A stretch of 64,000 bases of DNA from Haloterrigena sp. KLK7. Lineage in GTDB: Archaea; Halobacteriota; Halobacteria; Halobacteriales; Natrialbaceae. Position numbers and translations under genes: made by a program. The DNA lies in NCBI RefSeq assembly GCF_037914945.1, contig NZ_CP149787.1, positions 1,736,001 through 1,800,000 on the forward strand, given 5' to 3'. The notes under the pieces are model-generated. The model searched no databases and was not told the origin of the DNA. It worked only from the letters and a program-made list of their open reading frames with translations. This document shows, in pieces, positions 33,548 to 42,023 of this stretch; within the stretch, counting starts at the first letter, position 1, and each line of letters begins with the position of its first letter.

Positions 33548-34177
33548 CTACTGCGCTCGCTCGAGTCCGGGGACGTCGGCGTCGTCGTTCTCGAAGAAGG
33601 CGAGCCCGTGGACGCGGCTGTCGGGGGTGAGTTCGGGGTGGAACGCGGTGCCGACGACCGACCCCTGTTTCACGGCGACCGGCCGGTCGTCCCACGAGGC
33701 GAGCACCTGTGCGTCCCCGCTCGCGACGTCGTCGATGGCCGGCGCGCGGATGAATACCGCCGGATAGGGGTCGTCGTCGGCCAGGCCGTCGACCGTCAAC
33801 GGCGCCTCGAAGCTGTCCTTCTGGCGGCCGAAGGCGTTGCGCTCGACGGAGACGTCGAGCAGTCCGAGTTCCTCGACGCGGTCGTCGTTCGGCTCGCTCG
33901 AGGCGACGATCAGTCCGGCACAGGTCGCCAGCAGCGGCTTGCCGGCGGCGACGTGGTCTCGAATCTCGGGGGCGATCCCCTCGCCGTGAAGGAGTCGGGA
34001 GATGGTCGTCGACTCGCCGCCGGGCATCGCCAGCAGGTCGCAGTCGGGGACGATCCCGGACTCGCGGATCTCGCGGACGGTGACGTCGCGGTCGCGGGCC
34101 GCGGCGGCGCGTTCGATGGCGGCGGCGTGTTCCTCGACGTCGCCCTGGACGGCGACGACGCCAGCGGTCAGTGACAT
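33548..34177 (-). CDS. pdxT: Pyridoxal 5'-phosphate synthase glutaminase subunit
   Basis: 209 residues of the class I glutamine amidotransferase PdxT (SNO). MPGGESTTISRLL holds the oxyanion region, the nucleophile Cys lies in KPLLATCAGLIVAS, and the catalytic His and Glu in VVGTAFHPELTPD. It supplies ammonia to PdxS for PLP synthesis; pdxS is not in the window. The family segment NAFGRQKDSFEAPL is also present. ATG 34177 (MSLTAGVVAVQGD) starts exactly at the family N-terminus; earlier in-frame ATG adds nine residues. Confidence 0.95.
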   Translation of the reverse strand: MSLTAGVVAVQGDVEEHAAAIERAAAARDRDVTVREIRESGIVPDCDLLAMPGGESTTISRLLHGEGIAPEIRDHVAAGKPLLATCAGLIVASSEPNDDRVEELGLLDVSVERNAFGRQKDSFEAPLTVDGLADDDPYPAVFIRAPAIDDVASGDAQVLASWDDRPVAVKQGSVVGTAFHPELTPDSRVHGLAFFENDDADVPGLERAQ

Positions 34178-34483
34178 GGCCGCGGCTAGGGAGGGGGACG
34201 GCAAAAAGGTCGCGTCACCGGTCGTTCTTCGTCACGTGCAGAACGCAACCGGTTTCTCAACCTCGCTACACCTCCGACCCTCAGTGCCGGCTGGAAGAAT
34301 GTCTAATCCGCTACTATATGGTGGATCACTGCTGACTATCGAACGAATCACTCGAACCGGAGAGCGGTTCTCACGGCGAGTACTGCCGATAGCGAGAGGG
34401 TCGGGCGGACCGCCCGCGCCTCGAGATGCCGTGACTGAACGCAAATAAAATCGTTTTTATATATGTATCATTGATACACGGCT
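34178..34483. other. Intergenic region between pdxT and the CitMHS gene
   Basis: No supported gene in 306 bases. The final 40 bases hold an unusually AT-rich promoter with an operator-like palindrome, listed separately. Another AT-rich patch (GCTACTATATGG, 34310-34321) lies mid-gap and may belong to a further promoter. Confidence 0.65.
34454..34478 (+). promoter_or_regulatory. TATA box and operator of the CitMHS gene
   Basis: TTTTTATATA (34454-34463) is followed at once by TGTATCATTGATACA (34464-34478), a perfect palindrome with seven-base arms and central T. The ATG begins six bases later, at 34484. A repressor on this site would cover the space between TATA and the start. Confidence 0.75.
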
Positions 34484-35809
34484 ATGATAGACTCTGGCGT
34501 ATCACTCGGTCTCATCGGATACGGTGCGATCCTCCTCATCCTGTTATTGGTAATCCGAAAGCGACTGTACGTGATCCCCACGTTGATCGTAGTGCCTGTC
34601 CTCGCCGCGCTGGTCGCCGGATTCTCGTTTCAGGAGATCGGATCGTTCGCGGAGGAGGGGCTCCAGGGAATCGTCGGTATCACGGCGATGTTCGCGTTCG
34701 CCGTCTGGTATTTCAGCATCATGCGCGACAACGGGCTGTTCGACCCGTTCGTCGCGCGGATCGTCGACAGCATCATCGGGAGGCCGGCGCTGCTCACGGT
34801 CGGGACCGTCGGACTCGCGATGATGACGCATCTGGACGGCGCCGGCGCGACGACGATGCTCATCACGATTCCGGCGTTGCTACCGCTGTACGACGCGCTC
34901 GATGTCGATCGACGGATCCTCGCCGCGCTCGTCGCCCTCACCGCCGGGACGATGAACATGCTCCCGTGGGGCGGACAGGTCGTCCGCGGTGTCGCGGCGA
35001 TCGATCCGGCGACCGTCTCGAATATTTTCAACCCGATGATCCCCGCACAGGCCGCCGGAATGCTCTCCGTCTTCGGTATCAGCGCCTACTTCGGACGACA
35101 GATCCGGAAGGATCTGGATTCCGTCACCGCCTTCGAGGGCGTCGACGAGGAGTCGCTCATCGACGAGGCGATCGACGGTCGCGAGATCGAAATCGACTGG
35201 AAGTGGGCCTTCAACCTCCTGCTGACGGTCGCGGTCCTCGGCGCGCTGATCGCCGGCGTCACGTCCCCGGAGGTCTCCTTCATGATCGGCGTCGTCATCG
35301 CACTCGTCGTCAACGTACCGGAGTACGAGCGGCAGAAGGAGGTCCTCGAGTCCTACGCGCCGGACGTGATGACGTACGTCGGCATCCTCTTCGCCGCCGG
35401 CGTGCTCATCGGCGTGCTCGAGGAGAGCGGGATGATCACCGAGATGGCGAACATTCTGGTCCTGCTCATCCCCGACGCGCTCGGCGCGCACCTCCCGGTC
35501 GTCGTCGCGATCGTCTCGCTGCCCGCCCGACTCCTGTTCAGCCCCGACGCCTTCTACTTCGGCGTGCTGCCGGTTCTCGCCGAGACGAGCGCGGCGTACG
35601 GTCACGATCCGGTCGCGGTGGTGCGCGCCTCGCTCGTCGGCCAGACCGTCGGCTTCCCCGTGTCACCGTTTACGGGCGCGACGTACCTCCTCATCGGGCT
35701 GGCGGGGGTCGAGCTCGGTGAACACATCAAGTTCACGCTCCCGCTCATGGTCATCCCGTCCGGCGTGATTCTCCTCGTCGGGCTGCTGCTGGGTGCGATT
35801 CCCCTGTGA
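34484..35809 (+). CDS. CitMHS-type citrate/carboxylate transporter
   Basis: 441 residues with about eleven membrane helices. CitMHS family blocks are visible: MMTHLDGAGATTMLITIPAL in the first half, and AARVLIGV-like AAGVLIGVLEESGMITEMA and LLFSPDAFYFGVLPVLAE in the second. Such carriers move Mg/Ca-citrate or related di/tricarboxylates with protons. The cytoplasmic loop around residues 200-240 is acidic (EGVDEESLIDEAIDGREIE). It is transcribed alone from a strong AT-rich promoter carrying a palindromic operator, which suggests substrate- or nutrient-controlled expression; the regulator is not adjacent. Substrate itself is inferred from family only. Confidence 0.88.
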   Translation: MIDSGVSLGLIGYGAILLILLLVIRKRLYVIPTLIVVPVLAALVAGFSFQEIGSFAEEGLQGIVGITAMFAFAVWYFSIMRDNGLFDPFVARIVDSIIGRPALLTVGTVGLAMMTHLDGAGATTMLITIPALLPLYDALDVDRRILAALVALTAGTMNMLPWGGQVVRGVAAIDPATVSNIFNPMIPAQAAGMLSVFGISAYFGRQIRKDLDSVTAFEGVDEESLIDEAIDGREIEIDWKWAFNLLLTVAVLGALIAGVTSPEVSFMIGVVIALVVNVPEYERQKEVLESYAPDVMTYVGILFAAGVLIGVLEESGMITEMANILVLLIPDALGAHLPVVVAIVSLPARLLFSPDAFYFGVLPVLAETSAAYGHDPVAVVRASLVGQTVGFPVSPFTGATYLLIGLAGVELGEHIKFTLPLMVIPSGVILLVGLLLGAIPL

Positions 35810-35925
35810 ACGGCCCCAGCGGTCGCGACCATCGCCGTAGGCCGTCCGGAGAGATGTCCCCGAGTCCACGGCGGTGACGGCTGCCGGTCGACCCGTCCGA
35901 CGCCGTCGACCGGCTCGCTCGATCG

Positions 35926-36780
35926 CTATTCCGTCCGCAGTCGAATCCGAATCCCGTCGGGGTCGCCGCACTCGAGACCCTCTTCGCTCTCCTCGACGGT
36001 CACGCCCGCGGCCTCGAGTCGATCCCGAATCCGCTCACGCGCCTCGCTCGAGGGAACGACGAGGTCGAACCGAGAGAGGCCGCGAGCGTCGGCCGGCGCG
36101 GGACTCGAGCGCCCGTTCCAGGTGTTGAGACCGAGGTGGTGGTGGTAGTCGCCGGCGGCGACGAACAGCGCTTGCGGGGTGGCCGTCTTCACGTCGAAGC
36201 CAAGCGCGTCGACGTAGAACGCGCGGGCGGTCTCGAGCGACGAAACCTCGAGGTGGACGTGACCGAGGGTCGTCCCGTCCGGGACGGTGTCGCCGACTCC
36301 GTCGTCGGCGGCGGCCGCGACCGACTCGAGGTCGAGCGGCCACGAGCCGATCTGGATGCCGCCCTCGCCGTCGCGGGGCCACTCCGCTCGCGGGCGGTCG
36401 CGGTAGAGTTCGACCCCGTTCCCCTCGGGGTCGTCGAGGTAGAGCGCCTCGCTGACGCCGTGGTCGGACGCGCCGGTGAGCTCCCAGCGATCGCGGACGC
36501 GGCCCAGCGCGTCCCCCAGCGCCTCGCGGCTGGGGAGCAGGACGGCGTTGTGATAGAGTCCCGTGGCGTCGGCCGGCCGCGGTCGGGCGTCCGGCGCGTG
36601 TCGTAACTCGAGCAGCGGCGCGTCGCCGGCGCCGAGCACCGTCACCGACGCGTCCCGCGAGCGCACCGAGAGGCCGATCACGTCCCGGTAGAACGCCACC
36701 ATCGCCGATTCGTCGCTGACCGTCAGTACGCTCCGACCGAAGCGAGTCGCCGCCGGCAGCGGGTCCCGAAAGTCGCTCAT
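35926..36780 (-). CDS. Double-VOC (glyoxalase/dioxygenase-superfamily) protein
   Basis: 284 residues made of two vicinal-oxygen-chelate modules. The first runs from FGRSVLTVSDESAMVAFYRD to LYLDDPEGNGVELYRD; the second from LGHVHLEVSSLETARAFYVD to the end. The second carries YHHHLGLNTWNG and GDPDGIRIRLR. Candidate metal ligands (His and Glu in the ends of each module) are present. The order and length fit CatE-like catechol-2,3-dioxygenase relatives, although substrate is unknown and many such proteins are glyoxalase-like. It converges with the CitMHS gene. Confidence 0.88.
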   Translation of the reverse strand: MSDFRDPLPAATRFGRSVLTVSDESAMVAFYRDVIGLSVRSRDASVTVLGAGDAPLLELRHAPDARPRPADATGLYHNAVLLPSREALGDALGRVRDRWELTGASDHGVSEALYLDDPEGNGVELYRDRPRAEWPRDGEGGIQIGSWPLDLESVAAAADDGVGDTVPDGTTLGHVHLEVSSLETARAFYVDALGFDVKTATPQALFVAAGDYHHHLGLNTWNGRSSPAPADARGLSRFDLVVPSSEARERIRDRLEAAGVTVEESEEGLECGDPDGIRIRLRTE

Positions 36781-36913
36781 ACGGTGGATACGCGCCGCTC
36801 CCATATAGGCTGTCTGACCGCGCAGTCAGATAGCGAGCGAGCCGCGAGCGGCCGATAGCGGAGCGATACCGCTGCTCGAGCGCGGTAGTGGGTGTCGAGA
36901 AGTGGGCGTCGGT

Positions 36914-37075
36914 CTACGAGACGAACGTCAGCAGCTGTACCAGCACCCCGATCATCACGCCGGTCGCGATGACCGTCTTGGGGTCGATTTTGATCGCATT
37001 CGAGTCCTCGGAGTCGAAGTACCGGACGAGTCCGGCACTGGACATCAGCCCACCGCTGTTCTGTCCTTTATCCAT
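36914..37075 (-). CDS. secG: Preprotein translocase subunit Sec61-beta (SecG)
   Basis: A 53-residue protein read on the minus strand, beginning [20 protein letters not shown] and ending LVQLLTFVS before a TAG. The N-terminal cytoplasmic segment with [10 protein letters not shown] and [12 protein letters not shown], followed by a single membrane helix ([18 protein letters not shown]), is the archaeal Sec61-beta signature. It is the small, non-essential subunit of the SecYEbeta channel. A TATA-like box lies at leaderless spacing. It is easily missed because of its length. Confidence 0.92.
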   Translation of the reverse strand: MDKGQNSGGLMSSAGLVRYFDSEDSNAIKIDPKTVIATGVMIGVLVQLLTFVS

Positions 37076-37100
37076 ACCCGCCACTATGGGCCGGTGGAAC

Positions 37101-37109
37101 TAAATCTTT
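37101..37109 (-). promoter_or_regulatory. TATA-like box of the Sec61-beta gene
   Basis: The minus strand reads AAAGATTTA, 26-34 bases before the ATG at 37075. It lies in the divergent gap with the thioredoxin gene. Confidence 0.55.
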
Positions 37110-37164
37110 CGTCCGGCGGTATCACTGGCGTCACTGCTTGCGGCAATCGTATACCGGTGGGAAA

Positions 37165-37173
37165 CCCTTATGC
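37165..37173 (+). promoter_or_regulatory. TATA-like box of the thioredoxin gene
   Basis: CCCTTATGC, preceded by GAAA (a BRE-like word), lies 29-37 bases before the ATG at 37202. Confidence 0.5.
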
Positions 37174-37201
37174 GCGCCGCGTCGGAACTAGCGATGAACC
37201 G

Positions 37202-37471
37202 ATGACTGTCACACTCAAGGACTTCTACGCTGACTGGTGTGGCCCCTGTAAGACCCAGGACCCGATCCTCGAGGAGCTCGAGGAGGACTGGGAGGGCCGA
37301 TTTGAGGTCGAGAAGATCAACGTCGACGAACAGCAGGACGTCGCCAACGAGTACCAGGTTCGCTCGCTGCCGACCCTGATCATCGAGAACGACGACGGCA
37401 TCGTCGAGCGCTTCGTCGGCGTCACCCAGCGCGACGACATCGAGGACGCGCTCGAGTCGGCCGGCGCGTAA
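37202..37471 (+). CDS. Thioredoxin
   Basis: 89 residues with the redox site WCGPC at residues 12-16, directly following the FYADW strand, and the cis-Pro segment VRSLPTLIIEND. The domain is short because the usual N-terminal strand-helix is missing, a common form among archaeal thioredoxins and glutaredoxin-like proteins. It reduces protein disulfides; the partner reductase is not in the window. ATG 37202 is the only start without an early stop codon. Divergent from Sec61-beta. Confidence 0.92.
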   Translation: MTVTLKDFYADWCGPCKTQDPILEELEEDWEGRFEVEKINVDEQQDVANEYQVRSLPTLIIENDDGIVERFVGVTQRDDIEDALESAGA

Positions 37472-37539
37472 GCGACCGGGCTCCTCGAGTCTCCGTTTTC
37501 GCGAGAACACGTCCCGACCAGCGGCGCCGCTGGCGTCGC

Positions 37540-38268
37540 CTACGGTTCGTCCGAGTCGATGTCGTCGGCACCGGTCTCGCCGTCGGACGCGGGCTCGTCG
37601 TCAGCGCCGAACGTCTCGTCGGCCGGCGGCTCTTCGGTGGCGCCGAACACGTCCTCCGAGTCCGCCTCGTCTGTCTCGTCTCGCTCGTCCGTTTCGCCCG
37701 TCTCGTCGACGGGGATCTCCTCGTCGGCGTCCACCTCGGCGGCGTCGCTCCCGTGAATGACGTCCGTTCCGTCGGCTATTTCGACGGTGGTGACGGTGTC
37801 CGCGTTCGTCCCCGATTCTCTCGCCGCCGATTCCTCGAGGTCGAACTCGTCGGTGGCGAGCTCGTCGCCGCCGACGCTGACCGTTCCGTCCTCGATCTCG
37901 ATGACGACACCGTCCTCCTCCGGTCCGCGACCGATCAACTGATTCGCGGTCGACTCGACCTCCTGGTTGACCGACCAGACGAACCGCAGCACCGACTCGA
38001 GTTCGTTGCCGGCTTCGCGGACGCCGCGCTGGGGGGAGAGTTCGCCGAAGCTCCGGGCGCCCTCCGGGTGGAGGTACTGGATCGGGTGGTCGTTCGGAAC
38101 CTCTCGCAGGTCGACGTCGAACGACCAGACGTAGGGGAGCAACTGGATGGCATACCCCTGCGGTTTCGGCGCTTTGCGACCGATGGCCGTCGAGGCGACG
38201 CCGATGGCCGTCGATCCCGAGTCGGTATCGTAGTAGACGCCGGGAAGGCCGGGTATCGAAACACGCAT
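37540..38268 (-). CDS. Haloarchaeal protein with long acidic tail, function unknown
   Basis: 242 residues. The first 130 form a compact domain (VSIPGLPGVYYDTDSGSTAI at the start, then YAIQLLPYVWSFDVDLREVP and HPEGARSFGEL), followed by a beta-rich piece (VVIEIEDGTVSVGGDELAT). The last 110 residues are almost only Asp, Glu, Thr, Ser and Gly and must be disordered. I recognise no family or catalytic motif and no membrane segment. It stands between thioredoxin (convergent) and the SDR gene (same strand, 87 bases upstream). Confidence 0.8.
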   Translation of the reverse strand: MRVSIPGLPGVYYDTDSGSTAIGVASTAIGRKAPKPQGYAIQLLPYVWSFDVDLREVPNDHPIQYLHPEGARSFGELSPQRGVREAGNELESVLRFVWSVNQEVESTANQLIGRGPEEDGVVIEIEDGTVSVGGDELATDEFDLEESAARESGTNADTVTTVEIADGTDVIHGSDAAEVDADEEIPVDETGETDERDETDEADSEDVFGATEEPPADETFGADDEPASDGETGADDIDSDEP

Positions 38269-38355
38269 ACGCGAGCCAAGGGGTCGGCTACGGGTGAGTC
38301 TACAGCCGGCACCTGCTACCTCACTTTTAAGTGATTTCCGGCGACCGACGCCCGT

Positions 38356-39099
38356 TCAGAAGCCGTCGGCGAACTTGTCCCGGCGGTTGACGTCGATCTC
38401 GCTGATACTCGAGCCCTTCCGACTCGCGGCGAAGCGAATCGCCTCGGCGACCTCCTCGGGGTCACTGGCCTCGTCCTCGTCGAAGACCTCCTCGAAGGTC
38501 GACCCGTCGGTGGTCTCGAACTCCGAGCGCACCTCGGCGGGGTTGACCACGGTGACGCCGACGCCGTCGTCGCCGACCTGCGCCGCGACGCTCTTGGCGA
38601 AGCCGCGGGTCCACCACTTCGTCGCTGCGTACACTGGATTGAACGACCGCGGGTACTGACCGGCGAAGCTCCCGACGAAGATCAGGTGGCCGTCGCGCTC
38701 GCGGACGTGCGGGATGGCGGCCCGCGTCGCGTAGAAGAGGCCGTCGACGTTCGTCTCCTGCATCGTCTCGTAGTCGTCGGTCGACATCGATTCGACGTCG
38801 CTGCCCCGCGAGAGCCCCGCGTTGTTCACCAGCACGTCGATCCCGCCGAAGGTCTCGACCGTCTCCTCGATCAGCGCATTCACGTCGTCCTCTTCGCGGA
38901 CGTTCGTCGGAACGACCAGCGTCTCGACGCCGTGCTCGGCCTCGAGGTCGGCCGCCAGTTCCGTCAGGCGGTCCTCGCTGCGGGACGCGAGGACGACGTC
39001 GGCGCCCGCGGCGGCGAACGCGCGGCAGGTCGCCGCGCCGATGCCCGCGCTCGCGCCCGTGACGATCGCCGTCCGCTCCGTGAGGTCGGTCGCAACCAT
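38356..39099 (-). CDS. Short-chain dehydrogenase/reductase
   Basis: 247 residues of the classical SDR family. Cofactor motif TGASAGIG at residues 14-21, NNAG in VLVNNAGLSRG, active-site Ser in FVGSFAGQYP and the YAATK motif (Tyr/Lys) follow in order. The ASRSEDR segment after beta2 (Ser-Arg) suggests NADP preference. Substrate unknown: SDRs of this class reduce ketones, sugars or polyols. The C-terminus ends RRDKFADGF. No clear operon partners. Confidence 0.92.
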   Translation of the reverse strand: MVATDLTERTAIVTGASAGIGAATCRAFAAAGADVVLASRSEDRLTELAADLEAEHGVETLVVPTNVREEDDVNALIEETVETFGGIDVLVNNAGLSRGSDVESMSTDDYETMQETNVDGLFYATRAAIPHVRERDGHLIFVGSFAGQYPRSFNPVYAATKWWTRGFAKSVAAQVGDDGVGVTVVNPAEVRSEFETTDGSTFEEVFDEDEASDPEEVAEAIRFAASRKGSSISEIDVNRRDKFADGF

Positions 39100-39432
39100 A
39101 GTCGATACTCACGCGAGCGACCCCTAAAACGCGCGGGTTGCGGCACGCTCGTCGCCGCTCGCCGACTATCTCGGGGGCCGTTTCCACTCGAGTACCGTCA
39201 GCCTCGAGGCCGAGTCCAACCCGGTGACGGTCCGGCTGTTGGACCGGCATCTGGCATCTGGCGGTCGTCGTCACCGCCTACTGAGATTCACCGTGACGGG
39301 CGTCGGCCTGTTCGCGGTCGCGAACAGCGTGACGGTGATCGCGTTCGGTGAAGGACTGTTCCGATGGCACGTGGCTGGGTTGGGACCGTTCTCGTCGACG
39401 GTTCCGTGGTCGAATCCGATAACGGGACTCCC

Positions 39433-39464
39433 ACGACTCGTGGCAACGACGACTCGTGGCAACG
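39433..39464. repeat. Perfect 16-base tandem direct repeat
   Basis: ACGACTCGTGGCAACG occurs twice head to tail, at 39433-39448 and 39449-39464, directly beside the dispersed repeat copy B. Such a short perfect duplication could be a target-site or slippage product. Confidence 0.75.
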
Positions 39465-39471
39465 GGGATTT

Positions 39472-39530
39472 CCACACCCTCCCCAACCGATTCGTCCTCA
39501 CTGCGTTCGGTCGCTCATCCCTCGCGGATC
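39472..39530 (-). repeat. Dispersed intergenic repeat, copy B
   Basis: Read on the minus strand it contains CGCGAGGGATGAGCGA and ends CGAATCGGTTGGGGAGGGTG plus TGG, matching copy A at 28136-28193. The terminal 23 bases are identical; the middle differs but has the same GAACG/AGTGAG words. Confidence 0.7.
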
Positions 39531-39659
39531 GAGCCGCGGCTCACTGTGCGTTCGCCGCGGCTCCGCGCGCCATTCTGCCGCTCGAAAGGAGGAGAGACAC
39601 GTGGGCTCGAGCACCGGCTCGAACGCTACTCCGAGAACGGACGGCCTGATTCAGCCGCG

Positions 39660-41189
39660 TCAGTAGCCCTCGAGTTCGTACAGGTCGCCGTACTTCGAGG
39701 TGACGTACTCGAGGAAGTGGTCGGCGGTCAGTTCCTCGCCGGTCGCGCGTTCGATCAGCTCCTGAGTCGTGTACCGCTTGCCGTGCCGGTGAACGTTCTC
39801 GCGGAGCCAGCCGTTGAGTTCGTCGAAGTCGCCCTCGCGAATGTCGTCGTCGAAGTCGCCCAGTTCGTCCTCGGCGGCGGCGTAGAGCTGTGCGGCGAGC
39901 ACGGAGCCAAGCGAGTACGTCGGGAAGTAGCCGAAGGAGCCGTGGGACCAGTGGATGTCCTGCAGGCAGCCCTCCGCGTCGGTCTCGGGCCGGACGCCGA
40001 GGTACTCCTCGTACTTGTCGTTCCAGACCTCGGGGACGTCTTCGACCGCGAGGTCCCCCCGAATCAGGTCGCGTTCGATCTCGAAGCGGATCACGATGTG
40101 GAGGTGGTAGGTGAGTTCGTCCGCCTCGACGCGGATGAGGTTGTCGTCGTACACCTGATTGGCGGACTCGTAGGCCGCCTCGGGCGAGACGTCCTCGAGG
40201 GAGGGGAACCGCTCGCGGGCGATCGGCAGGAAGTGCTCCCAGAAGGGACGGGAGCGGCCGACGTGGTTCTCCCAGAGCCGCGATTGGGACTCGTGGACCG
40301 AGAGGTCCCGCGCTTCGCCCAGCGGGGTGCCGTAGCCCTCGTCGGGAAGCCCGAGCGTGTAGTTGGCGTGGCCGAACTCGTGGATCGTCGACGTGATCGA
40401 ACCCAGCAGGTCGTCCTCCTCGAAGCGGGTCGTCACGCGGGCGTCGAACTGCGTCCCCGAGGAGAACGGATGCGGCGCGGTGTCCAGCCGACCGCGGTCC
40501 CAGTCGTAGCCGAGCGAGTCGAGGACGTCGCGGGCCAGCGCCTCCTGATCGTCGTCGTCGAACTCCCCCGCGAAGGCCTCGGTCTCGAGGTCCGTGTCGC
40601 TCTCGTCGATCGCGTCGATCAGCGGCACCAGCTCCTCGCGCAGGCGTTCGAGGACCCGTTCGGCCGTCTCGAGGTCGATGTACGGCTCGTAGTCCGAGAA
40701 CAGCACCTCGTAGGGGTCGGCGTCGGGGTCGATGTGATTCGCGTACTCCCGTTTCAGCTCGACCAGCTTCTCGAGGACGGGCGCGAACTCCTCGAAGTCG
40801 TCGTTCTCCTTGGCCCGCTTCCAGGCCGGGTGGGCGTTCGTCGTCGCCTCGGAGATCTCCTCGACGAGGGCCTGCGGGACGCTGGTCTCGCGGTCGTACT
40901 TGCGCCGGACCTCGCGGACGACGGCGGCTTGCTCCGCCTCGAGGTCGCTGTCTTCCAGCTCCTCGAGCAGCTCGCCGGTCTCGTCGGCCGTCAGCAGTTC
41001 GTGGCTGATCGAGGACAGCGCCGAGAGCTGTTGCGCTCGGGCGGGGGTCCCCTCGTCGGGCATCACGACTTCCTGGTCCCACTGGAGGATACCCGACGCG
41101 TTCGAGACGTTCGCGATCCGCCGCACGCGCTCTTCGAACGCCGCGTAGCTGTCGTCGGCCGCCTCGTGCTGGGCCTGATCGGTCGCCAT
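39660..41189 (-). CDS. Carboxypeptidase Taq-type metallocarboxypeptidase (M32)
   Basis: 509 residues, all helical, the size of M32 enzymes. The zinc motif is TIHEFGHANYTLGLPD, that is HExxH in the M32 HExGH form, followed by the downstream SVHESQSRLWENHVGRS block that supplies the third ligand Glu. Other family segments are ILQWDQEVVMPDEGTPARAQ near the start and WSHGSFGYFPTYSLGS near the end. It removes C-terminal residues from peptides, using a divalent metal. The protein is cytoplasmic and transcribed alone. Confidence 0.95.
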   Translation of the reverse strand: MATDQAQHEAADDSYAAFEERVRRIANVSNASGILQWDQEVVMPDEGTPARAQQLSALSSISHELLTADETGELLEELEDSDLEAEQAAVVREVRRKYDRETSVPQALVEEISEATTNAHPAWKRAKENDDFEEFAPVLEKLVELKREYANHIDPDADPYEVLFSDYEPYIDLETAERVLERLREELVPLIDAIDESDTDLETEAFAGEFDDDDQEALARDVLDSLGYDWDRGRLDTAPHPFSSGTQFDARVTTRFEEDDLLGSITSTIHEFGHANYTLGLPDEGYGTPLGEARDLSVHESQSRLWENHVGRSRPFWEHFLPIARERFPSLEDVSPEAAYESANQVYDDNLIRVEADELTYHLHIVIRFEIERDLIRGDLAVEDVPEVWNDKYEEYLGVRPETDAEGCLQDIHWSHGSFGYFPTYSLGSVLAAQLYAAAEDELGDFDDDIREGDFDELNGWLRENVHRHGKRYTTQELIERATGEELTADHFLEYVTSKYGDLYELEGY

Positions 41190-41489
41190 GGGCGACTGCT
41201 ACACGCGGGCGCCGTATCAACGTCGCGGTTCCGGCGGTTTCACGGCCCTCGTCGTCGCGCCCGGTTCGGGTCCCCGCTGTTCGCGAGCCGTCGACCGAAC
41301 CGCCGCTTCGACCGACCCGATCGGTCGCCTCGAGTCCGCCGAGCGAGAGCTGTCGCGATCGATGACAGTGCCACCGTCGTCTCATCGGCCCGTTGCGGCG
41401 ATGTGTCTCCGATATCTGCGACCGATGACCGATGTATAGAACTTGCAAGCAGTGGACTGTTCGGGCCATCTGACGTGTATTCGGGTACA
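41190..41489. other. Intergenic region between M32 and a membrane-protein gene
   Basis: No supported gene in 300 bases. Near its right end GTATAGAACT (41434-41443) is a TATA-like word about 50 bases before the ATG at 41490, followed by CTTGCAAG, a perfect eight-base palindrome. Confidence 0.6.
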
Positions 41490-41858
41490 ATGGTCGCTGC
41501 ATCACCAATCGGATCGGCAATCGTCTTCATCGTGAGCCTGCTGATCGGTGCACTGGGAATCTACATCGGCGCCCGCGTCATCGTCGGGTCCGACGATTAC
41601 GACCACGCGATCGTCACCGCGTTGATCGGCGCGATCGTCTGGGGACTCGTCGGCTTCTTCGTGGGCTGGATACCCCTGCTCGGGCCGTTGCTGGCGCTGC
41701 TGGCGTACATCGCCGTGATAAACTTCCAGTACCCCGGCGACTGGACCGCCGCGGCGATGATCGGTCTCGTCGCCTGGGTGACGGTCCTGGTCGTCCTCTA
41801 CGGCCTCGCCGCGCTCGGGATCACCGCCTTCGACGCCGTCGGTATCCCCGGCGCCTGA
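41490..41858 (+). CDS. Four-helix membrane protein, function unknown
   Basis: 122 residues with four hydrophobic helices (SAIVFIVSLLIGALGIYIGA; HAIVTALIGAIVWGLVGFFV; PLLGPLLALLAYIAVINF; and AAMIGLVAWVTVLVVLYGLA) and very short loops. The GSDDYDHA loop after the first helix is the only strongly charged part. Family not recognised. ATG 41490 starts exactly where hydrophobic character begins. Confidence 0.8.
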   Translation: MVAASPIGSAIVFIVSLLIGALGIYIGARVIVGSDDYDHAIVTALIGAIVWGLVGFFVGWIPLLGPLLALLAYIAVINFQYPGDWTAAAMIGLVAWVTVLVVLYGLAALGITAFDAVGIPGA

Positions 41859-42023
41859 TCGCGTCTCCGTGGCGATTTCGGTGTGTTTTCCCCGGCTTCG
41901 GCCCGGTTCCCGGGCCAGTTCGGTGTCCGCGACGGAAATCACCGCGCTTCGAACGGCCGGATAGTACGCTTCGGGCAGCCAGTAGTCCCATAGACGTAAA
42001 CGGATCCACGCCGAATCACGACC

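Larger units (their letters stand above)
39100..39659. other. 560-base intergenic region with repeats
   Basis: The longest gene-free stretch in the window. It contains a 16-base tandem repeat (39433-39464), the second copy of a dispersed repeat (39472-39530) and GC-rich remnants such as GCCGCGGCTC pairs near 39530-39570. Open frames here read Arg/Pro-rich sequence with no domain character. It may be a small relic of a mobile or repeated element. Confidence 0.6.

Noticed and set aside
39224-39649. A 141-codon plus-strand frame in the 560-base gap
   Set aside because: It begins with a short hydrophobic stretch but then crosses tandem and dispersed repeats and becomes Arg/Ala-rich; no homologous pattern is visible.
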